Below are positions 21,523-33,769 of a stretch of DNA of 64,000 bases, one piece after another. Each line of letters begins with the position of its first letter. The stretch's first letter is position 1. The position numbers were made by a program, and so were the translations under genes. The stretch comes from Salvia splendens (taxonomy: Eukaryota > Streptophyta > Magnoliopsida > Lamiales > Lamiaceae): contig NC_056033.1 in the NCBI RefSeq assembly GCF_004379255.2, positions 40,388,719 to 40,452,718 on the forward strand, in the 5' to 3' direction. A model generated the notes under the pieces. That model was not told where the DNA came from. It saw only the letters and a program-made list of their open reading frames with translations, and ran no database searches.

Positions 21523-24500
21523 CTAGTGACCATTTCTGTACATAGCATCAGAAATAGGCTGTGGACGGGGCCTGGCTCTCATGATCGTTTCATCGCTGTG
21601 TCTAATCAATTCTGAGAGTTTCCACGGTTTTTGCCACTTCCATTTGAACTGTAAAGACCATTGATGATGACTCCTCTTCCATCTCCAGAGTTTCCCACCA
21701 TGTCCAACGAGGGCTAGTTTTTTCATCGATAATTGGCCAATAGGCACCATCTGGACGTAACAGAAACTCGGCATAAGGCAACGAGAAATCAGTATGCAGA
21801 ATCAGTAAGCCTAGGGAAGATAAAACAAACCTTCCTCGTCTGGTCTGCGAATGCTGCTGACTCTACACACGAGCCATTAGCAATCCCCGCTGTATATTTA
21901 AGTTGCTTCGGTGCTGGTACTGGAATCGGAGACAATGGACCACACATGTCGTCTGCAATGTGCTTGAGAGAGTTTCCCTGTAGTGACAGAAAAGTCAAGA
22001 CACTCGAACATGTAAAGAACGAAGAACGTTTCGAATTAAAAAAACAAATCTTACAGATGGTGGTGTCGACAATGCAGTAGCAAGAGACTGCTCTCTCACT
22101 TTGAACTCTTTCTCAATCTCCTTCCTTCTGACTTCACTTTGTCGCAGTAATCCCACAAGTTCCTTCATTTGCTCTTTCATCTCTTTGATTTCCATTTCCT
22201 TTTCCCACAGTTCACACCTGTTGATGGCATCGAGTCAATTTACTAATGGCTTGTTTATTGAAGCCTCAATGAACTATACGTTAAAAAAGGTTCCATCTCG
22301 CCTACCTTGCGTTGCCAAGATGGTTGAACATAAGCTGAAGCAGGCCTTTTGCCTCTCCCATAGAACGTAGCTGATTCCAGCGTCCACGGCTAATGACACC
22401 ACGCTCTCGTTCTTCTGCTTCTGAAAGCTGTGAAGCCATTGAGACAAGTGAATTTGATGTGATACTCAACATGCTCTCAAGGGAAGCAATTCTCGACATT
22501 CTTGCGTTTGGTGACATTGAAGATGCCCTAAACATTGAACAAACAACAAATTAAGTAAGATGAATTTGTAAGTAGAACAGAGGTCCTTGAAATAAGCTTA
22601 CCTAGAAAGGCCATTTTTTCCTCGAGGAGGGCTTACTCCCTTCGAAGCAAATTCATCAACTTGTCTCAAAACTGCCAACTCTTCTGCCAACGCAGCTCGT
22701 CTGCACAGGATCCAACAAGAATATACATAGATCTAGGTTAGCATTAGATGAGAGAGAACATAGATACGCACTCGCCTGCATGAGAGGTCGATAAATAAAA
22801 AACAAACTAAATGCTACTTACACTTCACTTTGCTTCTCGTACTCATAACGAACTTCATGAACATTGACCATAACTTCAAGCTCATGCTCAAGCCATCGCT
22901 GCAAGGACTTTTCGTTGCTCTGTAAATTAAAATCAGCTTTACTTAGTTTGATCAAATAGGTGGAAAAGATTGACATCCAATCTACAAGGATGAGAAAGGC
23001 GTTACCTGCGCATGAACTCCATTCCCATTGCTTGTCACTGGAAAAAAAGATGTAACATGAGAATCAAATAAAATTATGGAAATGAAACGACAGTGATATA
23101 CTATGTTAACCAACAAATAACACCTACCAGAGTTTTCACGAGCTGAAGATTTGCGTGCTTCTAGCAATTCTTTCAACCTCTTAGTAGCCATTGCAGCTTC
23201 CTCAGTCTTCCTCTGAAGAACCTGAATTAAAATATTTGTTTGGACACATCATTTTAGTTTCTCATAAAATTTACGAGAATATCTCCGTTTATTGCAAAAA
23301 TCATGCTTAGGGGAGAGAGTACAACAAGACGAAGACATGGTTGCAACCAACATAAATTTGTAACAATTTCCTCGAAATGTTCTCATTTCTTTAAAAACTT
23401 GAAACTGGAGGTGAGAACCATAAATGCGCATAGGAAAGTAGCACACCATTTTTTGTCGCTGGTTCAGTGCTTGCAGTTTATGTCTTTCGTACTCGTTTCT
23501 TCTACCCTCCTTCCTCAACTGCACACATATAGTCAACATAAAAACTCAGTAAATTAGATGCAACCTGATAAACATCTCCCAAATAAACTTAACTGTGATC
23601 TAATGTGATTAGAAATGCTTTTCCTATGGGATTCATTATCAACAAAAGTCACCTGTAGTAGTTCTTTCTCCCGGGACGCCTTCCATTGTCGAAACTGTTC
23701 ACTTTCTTGCTTTATCTTGTTTTGCAGTTGAACCTACAAGAACAAAGAAACATCAGAAGCTACGTGCAGAAAGTGAAGTGAAAAATACGTCGACAAAGAG
23801 AAAGTAAAACTGACCTTCTGTGCCTTCATGCATTGTATTTCATCTTGCAACTTTTTCGCTGCTTCGTCACTCTTCTGTTTCTGTTTTAAAAGCTGCACCT
23901 GATTTTCTTGTTTCTTCTTAAGATCTTGTATCTGGTGTTGGAGAAATGAAAAAATAAATTAAGACTATATATCTTAGCAGATTGATTGAAAGAAATACTA
24001 ATCTGAAAGTATGTTTTTCTTTCTACGAAAAAAAGGAAAATAAGGAACCTGAGATTCAAGAAATTTTAGTTTCTGTGCATGGACATCTTGCATTTTTTGT
24101 GTATGCCCGTCGGTGTTAGCAGAAAGGTTTTCAACTTCTGCCAGCAGCCGATCCCTCTCGAGCTGCAGCAACAAACAGATGAAGATAAGAACTTTACTAT
24201 TGAATCATTCAATATTCATATATATATCCAATTGTTATAGTATTAGAGTATCACACCTGCACAGTCCTTTTTTCCTCTTCAAGCTCCATTAATTTCTTTC
24301 CAAAATGTTGCTTAAGAGCAGTGGTGTCGTATCCTCCGAATAGTTTCATCTCTGACTGTAAGATTTATTTCATGTTAAGCTAAAAGATTGACAACAATAA
24401 GGATTGCATTTGAGAACTTAAATGGTACCTCTTTCTTTTCCAATTGTCGATTTAATTCACTCAACTCTTTATCCATAGTATTCTGCAAATATGTATGTTC

Positions 24501-27500
24501 CAACTCCTTTGCCGTATCTTCATCAAGATCTCCTGAATCACCTACAAAATATGATAATTGGATATATGAAGTCATAACTTGTAAGTTTGAGTGAATCAAA
24601 AAGATTTGGGATTTGAGACACTTTCAGTATGAGCACAGAAACATACTGCTTTCACTCATCTGGTAGTCGCATAATTCGATACTTTGCAATCCCCTCTTAA
24701 GACCTTCACTCTTTATGGCACCATTGGCTCCAACCTATGAAATTGTAGTTCCCTTAATGTTAGAATGTGATACTACAGATACATTTTCTCTTTGAGAATT
24801 ATATGGCCTGTTACATATAGTTAATTACCTTAATGTTGTCCGTGAATTGCTCAGCTGAACCGCCTCTTGTGCGAAACTCATTTAGTTCCCGACACAGATC
24901 CTCATTAGTAGCCTCCAACCAAGCAATTCTGTCCTTGAGAACCTGCATCGTAATTATTTTTGAATTAGGATCTATTAAAGTAGAGTGTGGAGTAAAGTAT
25001 TTGGGAAAGACTTCGTACTACCCTAATGTGGTCCACAACACAAAACATCGAGTTTACCTGTATTTCATCAAATGAAACGCCTCCACCACGGGCGCAAAGT
25101 TCAGCTTGCAGAAATTCCAATTGCTGGCGCATCTTCAGCATTTCATTCGATATGGGGTCTCTATTAACCTGGTCATCAAGTAAGGAAAATGATCTCAATG
25201 AAAGGATTTTACGACAAAAGTACCTTTTTATCACAGGGGAATGCCATGCTGAACCAGAAGGGAAATCGAGCAAACACTTGAATAACTTACAACAGGCTTG
25301 TTCTGGATATTCCGAGCGCGATTCGCATATTTTAGAGTGTTCAGAGTCTCTTCAGCATTTATGTCAGCCGGACTAATGCACGCTGGAGAAAAGGAGTTCA
25401 AATATAAGACAAACGCTGAAATCTTATACGCATAAAACGATGTTTGAAGCCAGTTAATGACAATACCTATCATCGCTGTTCTGCTGTTTCCACCAAGAGA
25501 ATCCTGTCAACACCCGAAAACGTTAAGCTTCGAAAATATAACGAGTGTGGTTGTAAAACTTTACTGCATTATTATGAAGCCAAAGTCACCATCAAAGAGT
25601 CAATGTCGAACCTGCAGTAGTCGAGTAAGTTTACTATCACGATATGGAACATGAACGCCTTCTTTCCGCTTCTTATCATCACCAAGTGCACTTATAACAT
25701 TCCCAAGAGCAAGAAGCCCCTTATTAATGTGAACTCCTGTGCAAAAAGGCGTTACAAAACTTTGGAACGAGAAGCGGATTGGAGAATCAACAGCAAGAAC
25801 ACTTATGTAATACCTTCTTTAAAACGTAGACCATCAGATCCTGTCCTCTTCGCGCGCTCTGATCCAGCAAGATCCACCAAATGCAGCTTTGCACAAAGAT
25901 ACTCTTCGGTCATACAGTCGTTATAATTGCTATCGTTAGGATTACCAGGGTGAAGTTTACGCATCTGCTCCACCGTGATGGTGAAGATGGCATGAGAGCG
26001 GCTGAAAGAACAAAAGGAATATCATATTCATCAATAACTGAAACACATTTAGGAGGATGATTTCTGCATCGGGTTGTATTATGAAAACTAGGTTTCTCCA
26101 GTAAAGTCAGAAAATTTGAACTGCATATTGTATTGTCAAGTGTTGATCATTTTTGGAAATGAAAAAAAGAGGAAGCTTAAATGCAATTGCATCACCAACC
26201 TCGACTGATTGTTCATGTTCGTACTCCCTGTTGCCCTGCTCAGCGATCCTTGCTCAAGGCAATCGGCCATTTCTTTCATCGTCTTCACACTGCGCTCTGT
26301 AGATCCTGCAAGTGTGATCACACCATTCGATGTCTCACGAATCTGTATTGGAGGTTTACCGGGGCTGGTCACTTTCGCAGTGTTCCCATTTGCTATATCT
26401 TGTTTGTGAGTGGAATTTGGATCAAGCAGGTCTCTCACTTCTTCTTTATGAATCTTCAATTGTTCAAATACAAAAACATCATATAACTGCATCTAATGTA
26501 AGAAATTGTATCACCTGACAGCCAACAAGCTAAGGGGCGAGAACAAACCTCAATGAACGAAACATTCAACTGGAACTCGATTTCATGCTTCAGCATCTCA
26601 ATCTTGCTGAACAAAGCATTCATGGCTTTGGGAATGAGCCCGGTGTGTGCTCCATCTTTGAGACTCGTACCCATGGTGTACGTTTTCCCTGACCCCGTCT
26701 GCACCACATTGAAAACTCGTATCATTCAGCTAGTAACTAACACATCAATTTTTGCTACCATTGTTCTAACAAAACAGTTGTTTTCTGCAACTATCTTTCC
26801 ACATTTATTTTCAGCTATACCTGCCCGTAGGCGAGAACAGTGGCATTGTATCCTTGGAATAAGCCATCAACCAGAGGCGCAACGCACTCTTCGTACATGG
26901 CAGTTGAGGGGGAGCCGCTGCTGCCATAAACATGATCGAAGGTAAACGAATGGGTCCCAATTTGCACCTGAATCACAGCCATAACCATTACTAAACAAGA
27001 TACTACAAAAGTTATACATATGCATAAAACAGCATATTCAACACACAATTCATCTATGTGAACAAAGCAACAGCATAGCCAGGAAAGAAATTTTCACACA
27101 AACCAATTCAGAGGGTAATTTTTAAAATCAAACAGTGAACTTTACCACCCAAAAAAAGTTTCCTCATACTCACAGATTAGTAATTTGAAGAATCCAGATT
27201 GTTAGAATCAAGCCCATTTTTTGTCCTTTTTACTTATTCTTGAAAATCAGAAATCCAAATAAATGAAAAATAAAAAAGGTAAAATCCAACCAAAAGTCAA
27301 TAACAGAACTCTCTATTTCTCAAACTCCAGATCAAGAACACAAACTTCAACATGCATGGCCTCCAAAAATCCCCAAAATTTCAGTGGTATGAAATCAAAC
27401 TGACTCAAAGATCAGATCTTTCTCCCAAACCAACAATCCCATCAGAGAACTACACCAATCCAAAAGCGTCTCAAGAAGCCCAAAACACATTCTCCCCATC

Positions 27501-27654
27501 TCAGTCACATTGTTCTTTCTGGTAGTACCTGGGGCTTCCCAGGTTGTACAGTGACGCAATCTTTGCATCCCTGAATCCTCTCATCTCCTATGAGTGGCCT
27601 GATATGAACCGCCACTTTCACACAGCAATCTTCACCAGATGAATTGGTTTCCAT
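21523..27654 (-). CDS. Kinesin-4 motor protein, FRA1/KIN-4A type, 25 exons
   Basis: Plus-end microtubule motor; in Arabidopsis FRA1 moves cortical cargo and affects cell-wall deposition. Exons (high to low): 27654-27529, 26967-26821, 26698-26549, 26453-26200, 26001-25814, 25736-25612, 25503-25467, 25382-25291, 25168-25058, 24942-24829, 24734-24647, 24541-24429, 24355-24257, 24162-24049, 23931-23815, 23733-23653, 23518-23447, 23221-23128, 23037-23006, 22919-22822, 22700-22602, 22527-22306, 22217-22055, 21977-21831, 21750-21523. All are GT-AG and the phases sum to 1036 aa, about the FRA1 length as I recall it. Motor: [15 protein letters not shown]-loop GQTGSGKT (residues 90-97), switch I NNQSSRSH, switch II DLAGSE (about 269-274), neck after NIQNKPVV. 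Then a long coiled coil and the C-terminal [12 protein letters not shown] and KWKWQKPW signature of FRA1-type kinesins. Intact. KIN-4C is the alternative. Confidence 0.95.
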
Positions 27655-29271
27655 TTTGTCAGCAAGATTGGATTTTTAGCTTAAACTCACCCTCCCAAAT
27701 GGAAATAAAAGCCAAATGTGTTATTTTTGACAAACAGTTAGCTGATTATTTTTCACAGAAGTGAAGGGTGAAAGACAGCAAGAGAATTTCTTGCAGCAGA
27801 AAATGATGCTGCAACTAGAGAGAGAAGTTAGGGAGCAGCCAATATGCATCTAGATTGTTACTATATGCAATGGAGAGAGAGAGAGAGAGAAAGAGGGAAG
27901 TAAAGAGTAAAGGGTAGTTGAGGGAACAGAAGGAGAAGCTGTGTGTATCTGTAAATTAGTGTGTGTGTGGTGTGTGTAACTGCTGCAATGACAACCACTT
28001 TCACTTTTTCTATTTTTATTATTGTTTATTTGTTTAATTCATTTAATTGCTTTTTCTGTTTTTATTTTTACTTTTTCAGTATTTATAGTATTTTCCTATT
28101 TTAATTATAACGGTCAGTAGCATTACTGACTGCTGCTATACAGCTACAGTTTGGACTTCAATTACACTCCAAACTAAATTTATTTATTGCTGCTGTTAAA
28201 TTATTGGTATTTTTTGTCATGTTTCTATGCTATATAGACTAAATTGTAGGTGAATTTAATTTAATACGTAGAGTTCAGTATCCGAATAATTTATTGTAAT
28301 TTAATGCTTCATTATCTCTGACTTGCAGAAAAAATCCCTATTCGCTGACCATACAATTCAGTTAGTATAAGAGAAAAAAAAATCATCCTTCTTTTGAATA
28401 CTCCATATTCTTCCTAATTTTTTAGTATTTTTAGATTCTTTAATCTTTATGAATAGATGCAAAATTTGATTGTTTTGGTGGACTTCTTTTCTTTATTCTC
28501 ATTAACTCAAAAAAATTAGGAATATTGTTCTAAAGGAAAAAAAATGTAAATAAGTACTTGAGTGAGTAATAGGATACATCGATAAAAAAAATCATTAATT
28601 TGTAAATAAGTACTAATTTTTAAATATCTTATCTTACAACTCTTTTTAAATTTATTTATAATTAGGATAATGCTCTCATATTACGTTATTTTCTTTCTCA
28701 TAGGGTAATTATGTTTTCCTTAATTTTAAGTTTAGTTTAACCAAACAAAAAAGCTTAAAGTATTAGCATCAAGAAGGGTGGAAGTCACTCACATATTTAA
28801 AAGCTTTTACGTTTGTATTCATAGCCAATTAATCATATTGATGGAATAGACGAAACTTGAAAAAAAGGGTAAATAAATATGGTTATTTTTCGGTTTCACA
28901 AATATGCTCTCAATTTATTTTGCAAATTATAATAGTACCTACACATCAAAAAACGAGAAAATATTTTCTGAATAAAAAAAAAAGACATAAAAAATGTAAG
29001 TGTGCGTGGGCCTCTGTGTGTTTCCCAAAATAGGTAGCGCGTTTTCCAACGGTTTTTATTTTATTTTGCACCCAAAACAGTTGTGTTTGGCCCGTTGCTG
29101 TCTCGACAAAATTACAAGTGTGCCCTTGTAGAGACTAGAGCTAGAGAGGGTACGTTTGGCTATTAGTGTAACAATTTAGTCGGGAAACGAAACCCGTGAA
29201 ATAGAACAAAATGAAGAAGGTCGTCCCTGGTGCGGCATCAATCACTGACAACACATGACAACCAAGACAAA
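27655..29271. other. Kinesin promoter and intergenic DNA
   Basis: 5' flank of the kinesin gene. A GA microsatellite at about 27873-27893 (CT-rich on the gene strand) lies about 220 bases upstream of the start codon, followed by short GT repeats near 27960. Such pyrimidine patches are common in plant core promoters and 5' UTRs. The rest is AT-rich with no coding exon. Confidence 0.5.
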
Positions 29272-29273
29272 TA

Positions 29274-29452
29274 CTCTCTCCGTCCCGCATTACTTGCACT
29301 TATTTCCTTTCTGGGCGTCTCAAGTTATTTGCACTCTTTCCATTTTTAGTAACAATTTATACATACAGCCGTAATTGTTGACTTTGTCTATCACTCATTC
29401 CTTAATCTCCGTGCCCAAAAGGAAATGTGCGAGTAGTGCGGGACGAAGGGAG
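29274..29452. mobile_element. Stowaway MITE (179 bp)
   Basis: TIRs CTCTCTCCGTCCCGCATTAC and the complement of GTGCGGGACGAAGGGAG, flanked by TA at 29272-29273 and 29453-29454. The same family, at the same length, recurs at 62483-62661. Confidence 0.88.
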
Positions 29453-29590
29453 TATTAATCTAACTTTACATAGTGAAAATAAATGTTACTATACGATTTT
29501 TTCATTTTTGTGAAACTAAAACCAAGTCATTTATAGATAAAAATTTTATCAACATAAGCTAAATTATGAGTCACTTTAGCTACGTATCAA

Positions 29591-30055
29591 TAGGGGTGTG
29601 CATTCGAGTTTTGGTTCGCTTTTTTTACCAAAATCGAAAAACCAAATTTAGTTCAAAATCCAAACCAAATCGAACCCGAAAAATCAAAACCGAAAATCGA
29701 ACTTAAAAAATAAAAAAACCCGAACAAAACCGAAAAATCCGAAAAACCGAAAAAAATATATAATATTAATATATATGTGTGTAATTTATTTTATTTTATA
29801 TATACTAATAGAATATATATATATAATATAAAATTAATAATACATATAATATATATTATGTAGTAGAATATATATATTATATACAATATAATATATTAAA
29901 TTAATAGATTATATATATAATTCATTTTTTCGGTTTTTTTTAATTTCCCGAACCGAACCAAAAAATCGAAATTTTTGTATTTTCAAAACTGAACCGAACC
30001 GAATTTCAAAATTTCGGTTAGGATATTCGGTTTCTAGTTTTTTTGCTCACCCCTA
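29591..30055. mobile_element. hAT MITE
   Basis: A 465-bp element with ends TAGGGGTGTGC / GCTCACCCCTA and an 8-bp TSD matching at seven of eight positions (CGTATCAA 29583-29590, CATATCAA 30056-30063). The interior is built of CCGAACCGAA-type repeats on both sides of a long TA-rich core. No ORF. Confidence 0.8.
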
Positions 30056-30063
30056 CATATCAA

Positions 30064-31281
30064 CCAAGAAATCTAGCAATATTATTGTAATGCTTTAGCA
30101 GCAAGATTACAAGATTTCAAGAGACAAACTTTATTCTTAAAATTGAATACATGCAAAAAAAAAATTATAAATAATCCAATAAATGGCATATTTGTCCGAT
30201 AAAAATAAAAAAGACAAATATGTAAATCGGAACAATTCTTATACATCATTTGCAAACCATAGTATGCCAAATACAACAAATAGATGATTTTGTATTTTTT
30301 CTATATATACATTTGACTTTTATAATGGATTAGTGGACCCATTTGTTAAATCTGGGTTCTTATACACACACCTAAATAGCTAAATCAATAGATGCTGATT
30401 CAATTCAATTGCACGAGTAGTAGTAGTAGTAGTAGTAGTAGGGTAGTATTTAACTATTTCTTATTTTGTGGCCACATAAAGTTTTGGTAACTATAATTAT
30501 GCCAAGCGCAGTACATTTATTTTGGTGTTTTATTATGGTGATTGTCATTATTTCTTGGCAATTTATTGCACATGGTTTTGTAATATTAGTTCGTACATCA
30601 TTATAACCTTGGAGTTGGAGTATATATACCTTCACTTTACCACCGCTTTTTATGTTCCTGCTGTAAAAATATTCTCTCATTAACAAACCCATTTATTTCT
30701 TTTGAGAAAATTACATGAGTTAATGCTCATTATACTCCTATTTGTATACCAAAATGTGTACTTAAACAGTCAAAATTATTGATTTAACTAAATTCTGGTG
30801 ATTAGTGTCATGTGTATGGCATTTTCTAATCAAAATAGTATTGGGATAAGTATTCTGATGAGAAAGCTTGTATTTGTAATCATCACTTGAATAAAAAATT
30901 ATTTTCTCAACAAGGTAAGAAAGGAGAAAAGATGGGTATATGTGTTAGTGTGAGTCAGAATTTATCCATTTGGAGTTTAGCAAAAAGGCTGAAGAAAAGA
31001 AGAAAAATAGAGAGAAAGAAAGGGATAGTGGTTGGAGTGCAGTAAAGGGGCAGAGACCCACATAGCCAGCCTTGGTGGTCTCCTACCTCACATGGCTTCC
31101 TCCTATGGACCCACCTAACCCACCCCACCCACCACCACCCCCAAAAAAGTTACGTGGCACTTTACTTTGAACATTCAACATAAAAATGTAGTAGTAACTC
31201 ATTTCATTAGTGGGTTTTTACTTCTTGTTACAAGCACTTATCCGATTGTTTGTGTACTTCCTATTGCTTGTTTGTGTGTGT
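30064..31281. other. AT-rich intergenic DNA with a TAG microsatellite
   Basis: Holds a (TAG)n array at about 30416-30441. No gene seen. Confidence 0.6.
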
Positions 31282-31289
31282 GTTGCATG

Positions 31290-32191
31290 CAATGTTTTAA
31301 AAACCGGACCGGCAAGCGAACCGGCAACGTTACTGGTTCACGATTCAACCGGTCGAACCACCGGTCTAACCGTTTTACTGTTACAAATATATATAAAAAT
31401 ATATTATATTTAGTAAATGATTTACAATTAATAATATATCACAAAACATTAAACCTTATAGATAATTAGTGATGTATAAATATAAATAATATTAAAATTT
31501 AGTAAATATATTCAGATATTTATATTTAATATTAGTTAGTCTAGATAAAAAATTAAATATTTCATGTATTAAAATAGATAATGTTTATATTAATTTAAGA
31601 AAATTTATTTCATAAAATAATATATAATTAAATATGAATTAAGTACTTATTAATTAGTTTTGATAAGATTATTCATTAATGTCAATAGCTAGGGTATATA
31701 AATTAAGTATGTAATATAAAAAATTTATTTATAGTAAATAATGAATCTTATATGGTACTAATAATAATATAGGTGGTAAGTAGAGCATCATTAAAATATA
31801 AAGGATGATAATTACATATATTATAATTAATAACTATATTAAAGATTAATAAAATTAAAATGAATTATTAGTTTTTGTAGATAAAATTAATGGTTAATGT
31901 ATAAAAATATTTAATGTTTAAATTGTTCAATGAGCCCATGTAGTGGAGTGGTAGAGGTCTTCTTAACTAGAAGAGAGGTCATGAGTTCAATCCCTACCAA
32001 CAACAAATTTTTAAAAATTTTGAAAAAAAATAGAAAACCGGTTTCCGGTTCATGGTCCGACCGGCCGGTTCCACCGGTTCACAGCGATTCAATGTAGTGG
32101 TGGTTTAAAGGGGTGAACCGGACCGGACTACCTACCGGTTCGCGGTCCGACCGGTCAAACCGGCCGGTCCGGTCCGGTTTTTAAAACATTG
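31290..32191. mobile_element. hAT-type non-autonomous element with tRNA-like segment
   Basis: A 902-bp element. TIRs CAATGTTTTAAAAACCGGAC and the complementary right end (CCGGTTTTTAAAACATTG) are perfect over at least 20 bases. TSD GTTGCATG, 8 bp, at 31282-31289 and 32192-32199. Subterminal ACCGGTTC-type repeats at both ends; AT-rich core with no coding frame. Confidence 0.9.
31932..31998 (+). repeat. tRNA-like sequence with A and B boxes inside the hAT
   Basis: A-box-like TAGTGGAGTGG at about 31941, an anticodon-like hairpin (TCTTC, 7-base loop TTAACTA, GAAGA), and a B-box-like GAGTTCAATCC at about 31983, in tRNA-like order and spacing. The acceptor ends do not pair, so this is not a functional tRNA; it resembles the tRNA-derived head of a SINE. 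Confidence 0.5.
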
Positions 32192-32199
32192 GTTGCATG

Positions 32200-32918
32200 T
32201 ATGATATTTTCTTTTTTGATTCCCTTTAGTCTGTGTTTGCCGTTTCTTGTCATGGATATGTGCTAGTTGTTGATCGCCTTTGGTACTACAGTGTAGGTAT
32301 CGATATGGTAAATTGGTTATATCATCTTTACTTTTAAAATCATCTTTATCTTCGTGAATTTTCTATTAAATTTTTATTCATGGTTATCGGATCCCTCTCG
32401 TGGATGAGAAATGCATTTAATGTTAGAATCTGTTAATTATATTTACTTTGTTTTCCCTTGTACATTAGTTTTGGATATAGGAGTAGCATTTTTTTAGTAC
32501 ATGTACAAATGCCATACAGAGCATCCAATTTCTAAAGATAGACAATCTACCATGACTTTAGTTTTGATATCATTTGTATTAATTTCGAATAAATAATGTT
32601 ATTTTCAAATATTGATTATTTGAAATATAAATTCTGAGTTTAATTTTGTATGAGAAAGTACATTACAAAGTCTTGCCCAACTTCTTGTTGGCTTATCAAA
32701 ATGTGTGGCTTCCACCCTAAAAGTCTGATGATTCTTTTTCATGTATGTGTGAATATGCTCGTCTTCTTTTTCAAGATAAATCAGAAAATAAAATAGATAA
32801 TGACACAAATAATTGGCAAAATGCTAGCTCACCTCCAAATTATGTCACACGCTATATTTTTTGGTTATATCTCCTATATCCGTACAAGTATTGTCTTCAA
32901 GATTTGTTTGAAATACAG
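32200..32918. other. Intergenic DNA
   Basis: No gene or bounded repeat seen. Confidence 0.5.
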
Positions 32919-32920
32919 TA

Positions 32921-33181
32921 CTCCCTCCATCCCACAATAATTATCACTCTTATTGTGAGCACGAGTTTTAAAAAATTTAAAGAAAAGTTGATTGAAAAAA
33001 TTAGTGGAATGTGGAACAATGTGGGACCCACTTTTTATATTGGTTTTATAGTAAAATGTGAGTAAAGTGAGTTAGTGGAATGTATGACCTACTTACCATT
33101 TATGGTAAAAATGAAGTGTGACAATTATTATGGGACGGATAGAAATGGAAAAGAGTGACAATTATTATAGAACGGATGGAG
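32921..33181. mobile_element. Stowaway MITE (261 bp)
   Basis: TIRs CTCCCTCCATCCCACAATAA and the complement of TATTATAGAACGGATGGAG, with TA at both flanks (32919-32920, 33182-33183). Same family as the element at 33770-35147. Confidence 0.88.
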
Positions 33182-33183
33182 TA

Positions 33184-33767
33184 TAATTAATAATAATATT
33201 CATAAGGAACATTTTGTATGCCACATAATTATATTATTTTCATTCTATTATTGGAATTCACTAGCTAGTGACTATATGATTATTTATCTATCTAAACTCC
33301 ATATTTGAGATTATTGGATTGAAGCATGTTTTTTTATATATAGAATATAACTTGGATTTAATTAATCAAATATCAACGGCTAGTCGTTGGTCGGTGCAGC
33401 GTTTGTGGATATATACATAATACAATATAAATTTGATCAGCTGTATTGTGAAATACTATAATTTTTTTAAAAAAAGTCTCCATATATTTTTGGAAAATTG
33501 CATTTCAAATCCAATACAGTATTATTACAACATGATTGCCTAACTTTATTTCAATCCACCACATCAAACACTTTCATAATGCCAATAGCAATCCAACGAT
33601 ATTATCTCTTGCGACATGTTTGATTTGATTTGATTAATATAACAAATCATACATAATCGATAACAACCAAAATATCACTCATAATCTCCTAAGTTGTCGA
33701 AGTGTGGGTTGGCTGCGCTAGTTAAAATAGGTCTGATGATATTCTTTTTTATATGGTTGTTGATTGT
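33184..33767. other. AT-rich intergenic DNA
   Basis: No gene seen. Confidence 0.5.
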
Positions 33768-33769
33768 TA

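Noticed and set aside
31932..31998. Functional tRNA gene
   Set aside because: Acceptor-stem ends do not pair and the segment lies within a hAT element, so only a tRNA-like repeat is claimed.
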